A stretch of 64,000 nucleotides of DNA, from positions 248,001 to 312,000 of the forward strand of contig JAMLIK010000002.1 of the NCBI GenBank assembly GCA_023954195.1. The letters are read 5' to 3'. The translations under genes were made by a program, and so were the position numbers. The notes under the pieces are model-generated. The model did not search any database and had not been told where the DNA came from. It saw only the letters and a list, made by a program, of their open reading frames with translations. This DNA comes from Xanthobacteraceae bacterium. GTDB taxonomy: Bacteria > Pseudomonadota > Alphaproteobacteria > Rhizobiales > Xanthobacteraceae. This document shows, one piece after another, positions 46,732 through 55,062 of the stretch (the first letter of the stretch is position 1; every line of letters starts with the position of its first letter).

Positions 46732-47829
46732 TTATTGCGCCGGGTCGAGCGCCAGCGTCGGATAATCAGTGTAGCCTTTCGCGCCGCCGCCGTAGAACGT
46801 GGCCTTGTCGGGCGCGTTCAGGGCAGCGCCGCGCTTGAGCCGTTCCACCAGATCAGGGTTGGCGAGGAACAGCTTGCCGAACGCGATCAGGTCGGCGTCA
46901 CCAGCGGCCAGCGCCTTGTCGGCGAGCGCCAGATCGTAACCGTTATTGGCGATGTAGGTGCCGCCGAAGCGCCTGCGCAGGCTGCCATAGTCGAACGGCG
47001 CATAGTCGCGCGGGCCGCCGGTCGCGCCCTCGATGACGTGAAGATACACCAGCTTCGCCGCGCTCAGTCCGTCGACGATGTGATCGAACAGCGGCTGCGG
47101 GTTGCTGTCGGAAATGTCGTTGGCGGGCGTCACCGGCGAGATGCGGATGCCGGTGCGCTCGGCCCCGATCTCGCCCGCGACGGCGCCGGCGACCTCAAGC
47201 ATCAGCCGCGCGCGATTCTCGATCGCGCCGCCGTAGGCGTCGGTGCGCTTGTTGCCGCCGTCCTTGGCGAACTGGTCGAGCAGGTAGCCGTTGGCGCCGT
47301 GAATCTCGACGCCGTCGAAGCCGGCCTCGCGCGCGTTCGCCGCCGCGCGTCTGAAACTGTCGATCACGCCGGGAATTTCCGCGATGTCGAGCGCGCGCGG
47401 CTCGGACACTTCGGCGAATCCGCCGCCGACGAAGGTTTTGGCGTTGGCGCGGATGGCGGAGGGGCCGACCGGCGCGCCGCCGTCCGGCTGCAATGAGACG
47501 TGCGAGACGCGGCCGACATGCCAGAGCTGGATGAAGATGTGGCCGCCGCGCGCGTGAACCGCGTCGGTCACCCGGCGCCAGCCCGCGATCTGTTCGGCGG
47601 TGTGGATGCCGGGCGTGTCCTGATAGCCCTGGCCCTGTTGCGACACTTGGCTGCCCTCGGTAATCAGCAGGCCCGCGCCGGCGCGCTGGCTGTAGTAGTC
47701 GGCGGCGAGCGCCCCCGGCGCGAGGCCGGCGCCGGCGCGGTTGCGCGTCAGCGGCGCCATCACGGCGCGGTTGGTCAGCGTGATCGGCCCGAGCCGGTAG
47801 GGCTCGAAAAGTCTTGTCGCATTGCTCAT
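46732..47829 (-). CDS. Old yellow enzyme family alkene reductase (NemA-like)
   Basis: The 365-residue FMN barrel has RLFEPYRLGPITLTNRAVMAPLTRNRA at the start, the substrate-binding HGANGYLLDQFAKDGGNKRTDAYGG (His-x-x-Asn pair) near 180-205, ENRARLMLEV, and FGKLFLANPDLVERL near the end. It reduces activated C=C bonds with NADPH. A more specific role (N-ethylmaleimide reductase or similar) cannot be proven. ATG 47829 is the family-typical start; the longer frame is spurious. It is divergent from the membrane protein at 47975. Confidence 0.92.
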   Translation of the reverse strand: MSNATRLFEPYRLGPITLTNRAVMAPLTRNRAGAGLAPGALAADYYSQRAGAGLLITEGSQVSQQGQGYQDTPGIHTAEQIAGWRRVTDAVHARGGHIFIQLWHVGRVSHVSLQPDGGAPVGPSAIRANAKTFVGGGFAEVSEPRALDIAEIPGVIDSFRRAAANAREAGFDGVEIHGANGYLLDQFAKDGGNKRTDAYGGAIENRARLMLEVAGAVAGEIGAERTGIRISPVTPANDISDSNPQPLFDHIVDGLSAAKLVYLHVIEGATGGPRDYAPFDYGSLRRRFGGTYIANNGYDLALADKALAAGDADLIAFGKLFLANPDLVERLKRGAALNAPDKATFYGGGAKGYTDYPTLALDPAQ

Positions 47830-47974
47830 GGGTGGAGATTCCGGTTGCCGGCGAGCGGCTTTGCGTATCGATCCACCTAACTTGCGCATGTCGACCGCGA
47901 AATTCAATGTCGGTAGATTCGGATTTCGCGGCGGGAGGACAGGCGTGGTTGGCGGGACGGTGCGGGGAGTGGCG

Positions 47975-48424
47975 ATGCGGCTGCGCGATGCCGCGATCGC
48001 CGGCCTTTGCGGCATGGCGGCGCAAAGCGGCCTGATGGCGGCGCGGCGCGCGCTGGGCATCCTGCCGGCGTTCCAGCCCTATGCCGATTTGCAGCGGCTG
48101 TTGTCCGGCATGGTCGCGGCGTCGCTCGCCCACGACCTGTCATGGTTGTTGCCGATGATCTCCGGCGCGCTGGTCTGGAGTTCGATCTTCGCCTGGGCCT
48201 ATGCACGGATTCCGGCGCGCACCGCGCTCGGCAAGGGCGCGCTGGTCACGGTCTTCGCCTGGGCGTTGACGGGGCTCGCGATCATGCCGGCGCTCGGCCA
48301 CGGCTTGTTCGCGGCGCGCGCCGGCGCGGGCGCGGGTCCGGCGCTGATGATGCTGGCGATGCTCGCGACCTATTGCCTGACGCTCAGCCTGGTCTACGGG
48401 CGGTTGAGGCGAAGCCAAGGCTGA
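47975..48424 (+). CDS. Small integral membrane protein of unknown family
   Basis: The 149-residue protein has about four hydrophobic segments (DAAIAGLCGMAAQSGLMA, LLPMISGALVWSSIFAWAY, ALVTVFAWALTGLAIM and LMMLAMLATYCLTLSLVY). I do not recognise a named family with confidence; DUF6789-type proteins look similar. ATG 47975 follows GGGGAG five bases upstream, which decides it over the open frame from 47822. It is divergent from the old yellow enzyme gene. Confidence 0.65.
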   Translation: MRLRDAAIAGLCGMAAQSGLMAARRALGILPAFQPYADLQRLLSGMVAASLAHDLSWLLPMISGALVWSSIFAWAYARIPARTALGKGALVTVFAWALTGLAIMPALGHGLFAARAGAGAGPALMMLAMLATYCLTLSLVYGRLRRSQG

Positions 48425-48451
48425 GGGGGAGCAAACGGCCGCCGGCTTTCG

Positions 48452-48970
48452 TCATGTCTGCCGCGCGAAACGCCAGTCCGGACGGATCATGCCTTCGACG
48501 CCGTCGAACGCGCCGTCGGTCAGTTCCTTGACCAGCAGGCGGCGGCGGTCGACCGGGCCGGGCATGTCGGCGCGGCCGAGCGGGATCATCCTGAAGCCGG
48601 CGCGGCTGTAATAGGCCTCGTCGCCGACCAGCGCGACCAGCGTATGGCCCTTGGCCCTGGCGTCGGCGAGCGCGCGCTCCAGCAGCGCGCGGCCGACGCC
48701 GCGACTGCGGAACGGCGGCTCGACGGTGAGCGGGCCGAGCAGCAGCGCCGGGGTGTCGCCGATGCATACCGGCAATTGCCGCACCGAGCCGACCAGCAGC
48801 GTGCCGATGCGGGCGGTGAACGACAGATCGAGCCGGTGATCGACGTGCTCGCGCAGCCGGTAGGCGCTCAGCACGAAACGACCGGGACCGAAGGTGCGCT
48901 CCAGCAGCCGTTCGATCGGCTGGGCGTCGCCCGCGGTTTCCGGCAAAATGGTGAGGGACAGATCGCTCAT
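48452..48970 (-). CDS. GNAT family N-acetyltransferase
   Basis: The 172-residue protein has the acetyl-CoA-binding motif A of GNAT enzymes: LLGPLTVEPPFRSRGVGRALLERAL, followed by VALVGDEAYYSRAGF, which resembles YhbS-type acetyltransferases. The substrate is unknown. ATG 48970 is chosen over 48988 because it matches the family start. It is convergent with the membrane protein at 47975. Confidence 0.88.
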   Translation of the reverse strand: MSDLSLTILPETAGDAQPIERLLERTFGPGRFVLSAYRLREHVDHRLDLSFTARIGTLLVGSVRQLPVCIGDTPALLLGPLTVEPPFRSRGVGRALLERALADARAKGHTLVALVGDEAYYSRAGFRMIPLGRADMPGPVDRRRLLVKELTDGAFDGVEGMIRPDWRFARQT

Positions 48971-49031
48971 GGCGGCGCGGAATAGCATCTGGCGCCGATG
49001 CGGTCCATCGCGGCGAATGAAATTCGCCTTC

Positions 49032-49526
49032 TCACACCCACGTCGCCGGGGGCGGCGTCCCCTCGATCACCTCGGCGATCCGCAGCCGGGTGCCCTTGGT
49101 GGTGTCGGGCGGCAGCGCGTCGGGCGCGAAGAAGCCGCAGGCGACGATCTCCCGGTTGGGCTCCGGCATCCGGTCCTGGGTGAAACGGCGGATCACATAG
49201 ACCGCGACGTGATCGCGGCGCGAGACGTGGCTGTTGAAGAATACGCCGTGCAGCGCCGGCGCCTCGAACGCGATCCGCCCTTCCTCCATCAGTTCGCGGC
49301 GCAAGGCGTCGCCGGCGCTCTCGCCGACCTCGACGCCGCCGCCCGGCAGATGCCAGCCGGCGACATAGCTGTGCTTGACCAGCAATACCCGGCCGCCGTC
49401 ATCCAGCACCACGCCGCGCACCCCCATGGTCATGCCGCGCGCGAACCGCCAATAGAAGTGGAAGACGCGGCGCAGCGCCGGCTCCAGCCGCCGCCGCAGG
49501 GTGTTGTCTCTATCAGTCCACGCCAC
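49032..49526 (-). CDS. NUDIX hydrolase
   Basis: The 164-residue protein carries a Nudix box GGGVEVGESAGDALRRELMEE, in which the usual Gly after EEx appears to be Arg (EEGRI). Before it come MGVRGVVLDDGGRVLLVKHSY and after it a typical beta-strand HVSRRDHVAVYVI. The substrate is unknown. The start is uncertain: GTG 49526 with GAGG upstream is chosen; ATG 49562 is a 12-residue-longer alternative. It is divergent from the phosphoesterase gene. Confidence 0.85.
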   Translation of the reverse strand: MAWTDRDNTLRRRLEPALRRVFHFYWRFARGMTMGVRGVVLDDGGRVLLVKHSYVAGWHLPGGGVEVGESAGDALRRELMEEGRIAFEAPALHGVFFNSHVSRRDHVAVYVIRRFTQDRMPEPNREIVACGFFAPDALPPDTTKGTRLRIAEVIEGTPPPATWV

Positions 49527-49623
49527 GCCGTGCCCTCTTGATTCTTTCCGGTCTCCCGGCATCTTGCCTGATCCGCTCCGGTTCAGACACCGGCGCTCCG
49601 TCAGGAATTTCACAGTCCCCACC

Positions 49624-50523
49624 ATGTCCGCCTACGTGCTCGCGCATCTCTCCGATCCGCATCTGCCGCCGTTGCCGGCGGCGCTGCTGCGCGAACTGGT
49701 CGGCAAGCGGGCGCTGGGATATCTCAACTGGCGACGCAACCGCCACTTGATCCACCGCCGCGATGTGCTCGATCAACTGGTGGCGGACCTGCACGCCCAA
49801 CAGCCCGACCACATCGCCATCACCGGCGATCTGGTCAACCTGGCGCTGCCGGCGGAGTTCGCGCCGGCGCGGAGGTGGCTGGACGGCGTCGGCCCGCCCG
49901 AGCGGGTGACGATCATTCCCGGCAATCACGACGCCTATGTGCGGGCGACGCGGCGTCGCTTCGCGCAGGCGTTCGGCGATTTTCTGCGCGATGACGATGC
50001 CGGCGCGAGCGACGCCATCACCTACCCGTTCGTGCAACGTCGCGGCCCGTTGACGCTGATCGCGACCTCGACGGCGGTGCCGACCGCGCCGTTCATGGCC
50101 ACCGGCCGACTCGGGGCCGCGCAACTCGCCGCACTCGACCACGTGCTTGGCGCGCGCGCGGCGGAGCCGACGTTTCGCGTGCTGCTGATCCATCACCCGC
50201 TGCGTCCCGAGCATCACGGCCGGTTCAAGCGTCTCACCGACGCCGATGCGCTGCTGGGGCTGTTGAAGCGGCACGGCGTCGATTTGATCCTGCACGGCCA
50301 CGATCACGTCCATTCGACGATGTGGCTGGAGGGGCCGCGCGGGCGCATCCCCGCCATCGGCGTGCCCTCCGCCTCGGCGGTGGCGCACGGCCATCATCCG
50401 GCGGCGGCCTACAACCTGTTTCGCATCATGCGTGACGGCGAGGGGTGGCGCTGCGAGCAGAACGTGCGCGGCTTCATCGAAAGCAAGGGATTTCGCGACA
50501 TCCGGCGGGTGATGCTGATTTGA
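49624..50523 (+). CDS. Metallophosphoesterase
   Basis: The 299-residue protein shows all metal-ligand motifs of the calcineurin-like family: AHLSDPHLPP, ITGDLVNLALP, IIPGNHDAYVRA, LLIHHPLRPEH and LILHGHDHVHS, in that order. The substrate is unknown; relatives include cyclic-nucleotide phosphodiesterases and DNA-repair nucleases. ATG 49624 matches the family start. Confidence 0.92.
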   Translation: MSAYVLAHLSDPHLPPLPAALLRELVGKRALGYLNWRRNRHLIHRRDVLDQLVADLHAQQPDHIAITGDLVNLALPAEFAPARRWLDGVGPPERVTIIPGNHDAYVRATRRRFAQAFGDFLRDDDAGASDAITYPFVQRRGPLTLIATSTAVPTAPFMATGRLGAAQLAALDHVLGARAAEPTFRVLLIHHPLRPEHHGRFKRLTDADALLGLLKRHGVDLILHGHDHVHSTMWLEGPRGRIPAIGVPSASAVAHGHHPAAAYNLFRIMRDGEGWRCEQNVRGFIESKGFRDIRRVMLI

Positions 50524-50591
50524 TTCTTGCGGGGCGTCATCCTGAGAGCTTCACCGGACATGCGCGGTGCGCGGATTTAAAATACGACCAC

Positions 50592-50617
50592 CGTCGTCCC
50601 CGCCTGCGCGGGGCGAC
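50592..50617. repeat. Truncated family A repeat (single end module)
   Basis: One isolated end module, CGTCGTCCCCGCCTGCGCGG, without the inner part or the partner module. It lies between convergent genes. Confidence 0.8.
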
Positions 50618-50641
50618 TCCGTGGGTGATGACGCGATCGCA

Positions 50642-51196
50642 TCAAAAGCTGCGCAGCGCCGCCAGAAGCGCGAAGCCGAACAGCGCGACGACGCCGGCGA
50701 GAAAGCCGAGCGCGAAACTCCAGACGCGGCCGCGCCGCGGCTTCGCGGCGGGCTCCGCCGCCTCCGGGGGCGGCGTCGCCACCAGCGCCTGCTCGCGCTC
50801 GACCATGCGGCGCGCGACGTAATCGGTCACCGCCTGCACGATCACCGCCGGCGTATGCGACTCCGCCAGCACCTTGCGGCCGGAGCGGGTGTCCTGGACG
50901 AAGCGATACAGCCGCTTGTCGCGGCCCATCGCGACATGGGCGACCACGTCGATCCACAGCCGCGGCGTGTCGCCCTGGCTGATGCCGCGATCGAACAAAT
51001 CGACGGCGGCGGGGATCTGCTCGAACAGCGGATCGAGCTGCTCGTTGAGAATTTCGAGCCGCGCGACCTCGGCGTCGCGCAGGTCGACCACCACGCCGGT
51101 CCGGTCGGCGGCGTCGATGCGCGCCTGGCGCAAGGCATCGCGCAGCCGGATCGGCTTGGCGGTCGCGGTCGAACCGATGTGTGGTACGTCGGACAT
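50642..51196 (-). CDS. Hypothetical tail-anchored membrane protein
   Basis: The 184-residue protein is polar and helical, with RLRDALRQARIDAADRTG, VVDLRDAEVARLEILNEQL and LWIDVVAHVAMGRDKRLY. A single hydrophobic segment (about 162-180, FALGFLAGVVALFGFALL) follows a basic patch at the end, so it should be anchored in the inner membrane by its C-terminus. I do not recognise a named family. A 16-base tandem repeat lies in its promoter region (51223-51260). Confidence 0.75.
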   Translation of the reverse strand: MSDVPHIGSTATAKPIRLRDALRQARIDAADRTGVVVDLRDAEVARLEILNEQLDPLFEQIPAAVDLFDRGISQGDTPRLWIDVVAHVAMGRDKRLYRFVQDTRSGRKVLAESHTPAVIVQAVTDYVARRMVEREQALVATPPPEAAEPAAKPRRGRVWSFALGFLAGVVALFGFALLAALRSF

Positions 51197-51222
51197 GGGC
51201 AGGCTGCCTTTAGTTTCCGAAG

Positions 51223-51260
51223 ATCCGTGTTCCCGAAAATCCGTGTTCCCGAAAATCCGT
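51223..51260. repeat. Tandem 16-base repeat upstream of the tail-anchored protein gene
   Basis: Units at 51223 and 51239 read ATCCGTGTTCCCGAAA, followed by a partial third. They lie 27-64 bases before the start at 51196, in the expected promoter or 5' leader. Confidence 0.85.
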
Positions 51261-51370
51261 TCGGCATGGTTAATCTATCAGTAACCCCGCGCCGAAAAAA
51301 GGCCGCCTGCGATCAAGGGGTTGGCATCGGCCCGCGATGCCCGTCCAATATGCCGGCCCCGTAAAAGCGT

Positions 51371-51399
51371 CGGCCCCGTCCGGGGTCCGGGCGGGGCCG
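51371..51399 (-). terminator. Probable terminator after DUF4170-like gene
   Basis: On the minus strand CGGCCCCG and CGGGGCCG form an eight-base stem, followed by ACGCTTTTAC. It lies about 30 bases after the stop of the gene at 51429-51638. Confidence 0.6.
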
Positions 51400-51428
51400 C
51401 TATTCATTGCGTGACTGCTCCGCGCTGG

Positions 51429-51638
51429 TCAGCCCGCCGAACGGCGCGGCTCCTCGACGATGGAAAAGCGCACGCTGCCGCGATGGCGGTTCTCCTCGGA
51501 CACCTCGCGCCAGCAATCCTCGGCTTCCTTGCGGGTCTTGAACGGCCCTTTGACCTGGGCCGAGCCCTCCACCAGCTTGTGGAAGTTCATCGAGCCGAAT
51601 TCGCCCCCGATCACCCAAAAGAGAGAGCCGTCCGACAT
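51429..51638 (-). CDS. DUF4170-like small protein
   Basis: The 69-residue protein begins MSDGSLFWVIGGEFGSMNFH and has GPFKTRKEAEDCWREVSEENRH then VRFSIVEEP. The order VIGGE, a central V-x-G-P/V-F/Y, a helix with a conserved Trp and a late R-F/Y-x-I-V matches the DUF4170 protein at 14883. It is probably a distant paralogue of unknown function. ATG 51638 follows AGGAGG. Confidence 0.75.
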   Translation of the reverse strand: MSDGSLFWVIGGEFGSMNFHKLVEGSAQVKGPFKTRKEAEDCWREVSEENRHRGSVRFSIVEEPRRSAG

Positions 51639-51738
51639 TGGTGCCTCCTGTGACTCAGTCGCGCGCCTCGTCATTCGAGGCGATGTCCAGCCGCGATCTA
51701 ATCGCATTGGCGGGCTTTGTCATGCGAATTTTCCCGCG

Positions 51739-53169
51739 TCAATCCGACGAGAATCCGAACGGAACGCTGAGCCGCCGGTAATCGTCGGGCAACAGTTCGC
51801 GGCCGATCGGCAGTTCGGAGCGCGCCGCGCAGGTCGGACGATGGCAGACCCGGCAGGCGATTCCGACCGGCGTCGGCGCGTCCGCGCGCGGCCCGTCCTG
51901 ATTGCTGGTGTAGATCAGCTTGCCGGCGTATTCGGCGGCGCAGCCGATGGCGATGGCGCGTTCCACCCGCGCCGCGCCGAACGAGCCGCCGCCGGCGGTG
52001 ACGGTGCGGGCGATCGAGAAAAACCGCTGGCCGTCCGGCAGTTCCAGCCATTGCGTGACGATCTGGCGCGGCGTCTTGAAGACGCCGTGAACCGACCACA
52101 GCGGACAGCCGCCGCCGTGCTTGGCGAAGGGAAATCCGGCGCCGTCGAGCAGTTTCGAAATGTTGCCGGCGGGATCGACCCGGATCAGGAAGAACGGCAC
52201 CTTTTCCGCGCCCGGTTTCTGCAAGGTGGTGATGCGGTGCGCGGTTTGCTCGAAGCTGGTGCCGAACTGCCGCGCCAGGGCCTCGACATCGTAGCGGCGT
52301 GTCTCGGCGGCCTTGGCGAACGCCGAATACGGCATAATCAGCGCCGCGGCGGCGTAGCTCGCCAGCGAGCGGTGCGCCAAGAGCCGCGCGGAGGTGGTGG
52401 TAAACGGCCCCGCCTTCAGCGCGGCGGCGATCTCGCTCTCGAATTCCAGATAGGCGAGTTGCTGGGCCAACTGAAAATTGAAGCTGGCGTTGTCGAGCGA
52501 GTCGTCGAGCAGGATCTGCTTGCGGTGGCGGTCGAGCCGGCGCACCGCGCCGAGCATGACCTCGGGCGGCAATTGCCGGACGTTGAGGCCGTGGCGGCCG
52601 TTCAGCCGCTCGATCAGCCAGTTCTGCGTCGCGGGCTCGCGCGAGACGCGTTCGGCCGCGTCGTCGAGGTCGGCGAAATTGTTGCGGCGGGCGGCGAGAA
52701 AGCGCCGCACCTCCGCGACCGGATCGCCGGCATCGGCGGCGGCGGACGATCCGGGCTCGCTCAAGCCCGGCCCCTTGCGATCCGCCAGCGCCAGTTGTTC
52801 CTCGCGATAGGCGGTGTAGAGCCGCAGGAACGCCTCCGCCAGCCCCGGATAGCCGACCGCGATATCGTTGATTTCAAGCGGCGGGATGTCGATGTCGGCG
52901 AACATCGGCTCCTTGAGCACCGCCTGCATCCGCGCCGCGTGGTCGGCGCCGCCGTCGCCGGCGAGGCTCGAAAGATCGATCTTGTAGGTGCGGGCGAGAC
53001 GCAGCAGCATGTCGGCGGTTACCGGCCGCTGGTTGCGCTCCAGAAGCGCCACATAGGGCGCCGAGATATCGAGGTCGGCGGCCATGTCGGCCTGGGTCAG
53101 CCCGAGGTCGCGGCGCAGCCGCCGCAGCCGCGGCCCCATGAAAACCGAGCGGACGGACGATGTCGGCAT
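51739..53169 (-). CDS. ScfR/RamB-type XRE regulator, likely controls aceA
   Basis: The 476-residue protein has an N-terminal HTH (RLRRLRRDLGLTQADMAADL, then SAPYVALLERNQRPV). A large central/C-terminal part follows, with ending motifs CRVCHRPTCAAR and VPFGFSSD. This resembles the short-chain fatty acyl-CoA regulators (ScfR, including PccR of Rhodobacter and RamB of Corynebacterium) that combine an XRE domain with an IrrE-like and a DUF2083 domain. They respond to acyl-CoA and control acetate or propionate use. It is divergent from isocitrate lyase, with two operator-like sites between. ATG 53169 is preferred to GTG 53178. Confidence 0.88.
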   Translation of the reverse strand: MPTSSVRSVFMGPRLRRLRRDLGLTQADMAADLDISAPYVALLERNQRPVTADMLLRLARTYKIDLSSLAGDGGADHAARMQAVLKEPMFADIDIPPLEINDIAVGYPGLAEAFLRLYTAYREEQLALADRKGPGLSEPGSSAAADAGDPVAEVRRFLAARRNNFADLDDAAERVSREPATQNWLIERLNGRHGLNVRQLPPEVMLGAVRRLDRHRKQILLDDSLDNASFNFQLAQQLAYLEFESEIAAALKAGPFTTTSARLLAHRSLASYAAAALIMPYSAFAKAAETRRYDVEALARQFGTSFEQTAHRITTLQKPGAEKVPFFLIRVDPAGNISKLLDGAGFPFAKHGGGCPLWSVHGVFKTPRQIVTQWLELPDGQRFFSIARTVTAGGGSFGAARVERAIAIGCAAEYAGKLIYTSNQDGPRADAPTPVGIACRVCHRPTCAARSELPIGRELLPDDYRRLSVPFGFSSD

Positions 53170-53197
53170 GACGGCCACCTGTCCCAGGATTCCGGAA

Positions 53198-53214
53198 TTG
53201 TAAGAATATTACAG
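53198..53214. promoter_or_regulatory. Operator-like site 1 between scfR-type gene and aceA
   Basis: TTGTAA, five bases, then TTACAG: an inverted repeat matching at five of six positions (core GTAAGAATATTAC is a perfect palindrome). It is 29 bases from the regulator start. Confidence 0.65.
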
Positions 53215-53216
53215 CA

Positions 53217-53235
53217 TTACAAGAGAATATTGTAA
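53217..53235. promoter_or_regulatory. Operator-like site 2 between scfR-type gene and aceA
   Basis: TTACAA, seven bases, then TTGTAA: a perfect six-base inverted repeat whose spacer contains GAATA, also present in site 1. It lies about 85 bases before aceA. Confidence 0.7.
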
Positions 53236-53319
53236 AGCCTGACAAGCTTTCTTCGCCGGATCTGGCGAACGCGGGTTTTTTCCGCAAATAAAGGCCCAAC
53301 GTCACATCAGGAGCCAGCC

Positions 53320-54957
53320 ATGACCTACCAATCGCGCGGAATTTCCGACGGGATTCAACTCCCGGCGACCTACCAGAGCCAGATCGCGGCGGCGGAAGCC
53401 CTGCTCAAGGACAAGCCGACCTGGAATGGCGTCACCGTCGAGGCCGTCGCCCGCATGCGTCTCCAGAACCGCTTCAAGACCGGCCTCGACGTCGCCCGCT
53501 ACACCGCGGCGGTGATGCGCGCCGACATGGCGGCTTACGACGCCGACCCCACCAAGTACACCCAGTCGCTGGGCTGCTGGCACGGTTTCGTCGCCCAGCA
53601 GAAGCTGATCTCGATCAAGAAGCACTTCGGCGGCCGCACCGATCGCCGCTATCTCTACCTGTCCGGCTGGATGGTCGCGGCGCTGCGCTCCGAATTCGGC
53701 CCGCTGCCCGACCAGTCGATGCACGAGAAGACCACCGTGCCGGATCTGATCCGCGAACTCTACACCTTCCTGCGCCAGGCCGACTCGCGCGAACTCAACG
53801 ACATCTTCCGTCAGCTCGACGCCGCGCGCGAGGCCGGCGACAAGGCCAAGGAAGCGGAACTGATCGAGAAGATCGACAACTTCCAGACCCACGTCGTGCC
53901 GGTGATCGCCGACATCGACGCCGGCTTCGGCAACGCGGAAGCGACCTACCTGCTGGCCAAGAAGATGATCGAGGCCGGCGCCTGCGCCTTGCAGATCGAG
54001 AACCAGGTGTCCGACGAGAAGCAGTGCGGCCATCAGGACGGCAAGGTCACGGTGCCGCACGACGTCTTCCTGGCGAAGATCCGCGCCTGCCGCCACGCCT
54101 TCCTCGAACTCGGCGTCGATGACGGCATCATCGTCACCCGCACCGACTCGCTCGGCGCCGGCCTGACCCAGCAGATCGCCGTCAGCCACAAGCCGGGCGA
54201 CATCGGCGACCAGTACAACTCCTTCCTCGACTGCGAGGAAGTCGACGCCACCAAGATCGGCAACGGCGACGTCATCATCAGCCGCAACGGCAAGCTGCTG
54301 CGGCCGAAGCGCCTGCCCAGCAACCTGTACCAGTTCCGTCCGGGCACCGGCGCGGACCGCTGCGTGCTGGACTGCATCACCTCGCTGCAAAACGGCGCGG
54401 ACCTGCTGTGGATCGAAACCGAGAAGCCGCATATCGAGCAGATCGCCAGCATGGTCGACCGCATCCGCGAGGTCGTGCCGAACGCCAAGCTCGCCTACAA
54501 CAACTCGCCGTCGTTCAACTGGACGCTGAACTTCCGCTGGCAGGTCTATGACGCCTGGAAGGAAGAAGGCAAGGACGTCAGCAAGTACAACCGCGCCGAG
54601 CTGATGAAGGTGGAATACGACGACACGCCGCTGGCGCTCGAAGCCGATCAGCGCATCCGCACCTTCCAGGCGGATTCGGCCAAGCGCGCCGGCATCTTCC
54701 ACCACCTGATTACGCTGCCGACCTACCATACGGCGGCGCTGTCCACCGACAACCTCGCCCGCGAATACTTCGGCGAGCAGGGCATGCTCGGCTACGTCAA
54801 GAACGTGCAGCGTCAGGAAATCCGTCAGGGCATCGCCTGCGTCAAGCACCAGAACATGGCCGGCTCCGACATCGGCGACGACCACAAGGAATACTTCGCC
54901 GGCGAAGCCGCGCTGAAGGCGGGCGGCGCCCACAACACGATGAACCAGTTCAGCTAA
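53320..54957 (+). CDS. aceA: Isocitrate lyase AceA
   Basis: AceA splits isocitrate into glyoxylate and succinate, the first step of the glyoxylate shunt. The 545-residue protein belongs to the longer isocitrate lyase group; the catalytic motif is KQCGH (Cys236) instead of the shorter group's KKCGH. DIDAGFGNAEATYLLAKKMIEAGA and the later NNSPSFNWTLNF match the family. AGGAG lies six bases before ATG 53320. Malate synthase is not in the window. The divergent ScfR-type gene suggests induction on acetate or fatty acids. Confidence 0.95.
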   Translation: MTYQSRGISDGIQLPATYQSQIAAAEALLKDKPTWNGVTVEAVARMRLQNRFKTGLDVARYTAAVMRADMAAYDADPTKYTQSLGCWHGFVAQQKLISIKKHFGGRTDRRYLYLSGWMVAALRSEFGPLPDQSMHEKTTVPDLIRELYTFLRQADSRELNDIFRQLDAAREAGDKAKEAELIEKIDNFQTHVVPVIADIDAGFGNAEATYLLAKKMIEAGACALQIENQVSDEKQCGHQDGKVTVPHDVFLAKIRACRHAFLELGVDDGIIVTRTDSLGAGLTQQIAVSHKPGDIGDQYNSFLDCEEVDATKIGNGDVIISRNGKLLRPKRLPSNLYQFRPGTGADRCVLDCITSLQNGADLLWIETEKPHIEQIASMVDRIREVVPNAKLAYNNSPSFNWTLNFRWQVYDAWKEEGKDVSKYNRAELMKVEYDDTPLALEADQRIRTFQADSAKRAGIFHHLITLPTYHTAALSTDNLAREYFGEQGMLGYVKNVQRQEIRQGIACVKHQNMAGSDIGDDHKEYFAGEAALKAGGAHNTMNQFS

Positions 54958-54982
54958 GGACTGCGTTGCGATCGCAAAACCG

Positions 54983-55011
54983 AAACGCCCGGCCTCGCGG
55001 CCGGGCGTTTT
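54983..55011 (+). terminator. Rho-independent terminator after aceA
   Basis: Twelve-base perfect stem AAACGCCCGGCC with GGCCGGGCGTTT around a four-base loop, followed by T. It begins 26 bases after the aceA stop. Confidence 0.85.
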
Positions 55012-55023
55012 CGTCTGGGCCGG

Positions 55024-55058
55024 GTATTGCTTCCTCGCTCACGCTCCTTGCAATGACG
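55024..55058. repeat. Partial family C repeat
   Basis: GTATTGCTTCCTCGCTCACG followed by CTTGCAATGACG resembles one end of the family C element at 3375-3458. It lies just before the end of the TonB receptor gene. Confidence 0.6.
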
Positions 55059-55062
55059 GCCT

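Noticed and set aside
53302-54933. Minus-strand open frame of 543 codons opposite aceA
   Set aside because: Antisense shadow caused by codon bias; isocitrate lyase on the plus strand is unmistakable.
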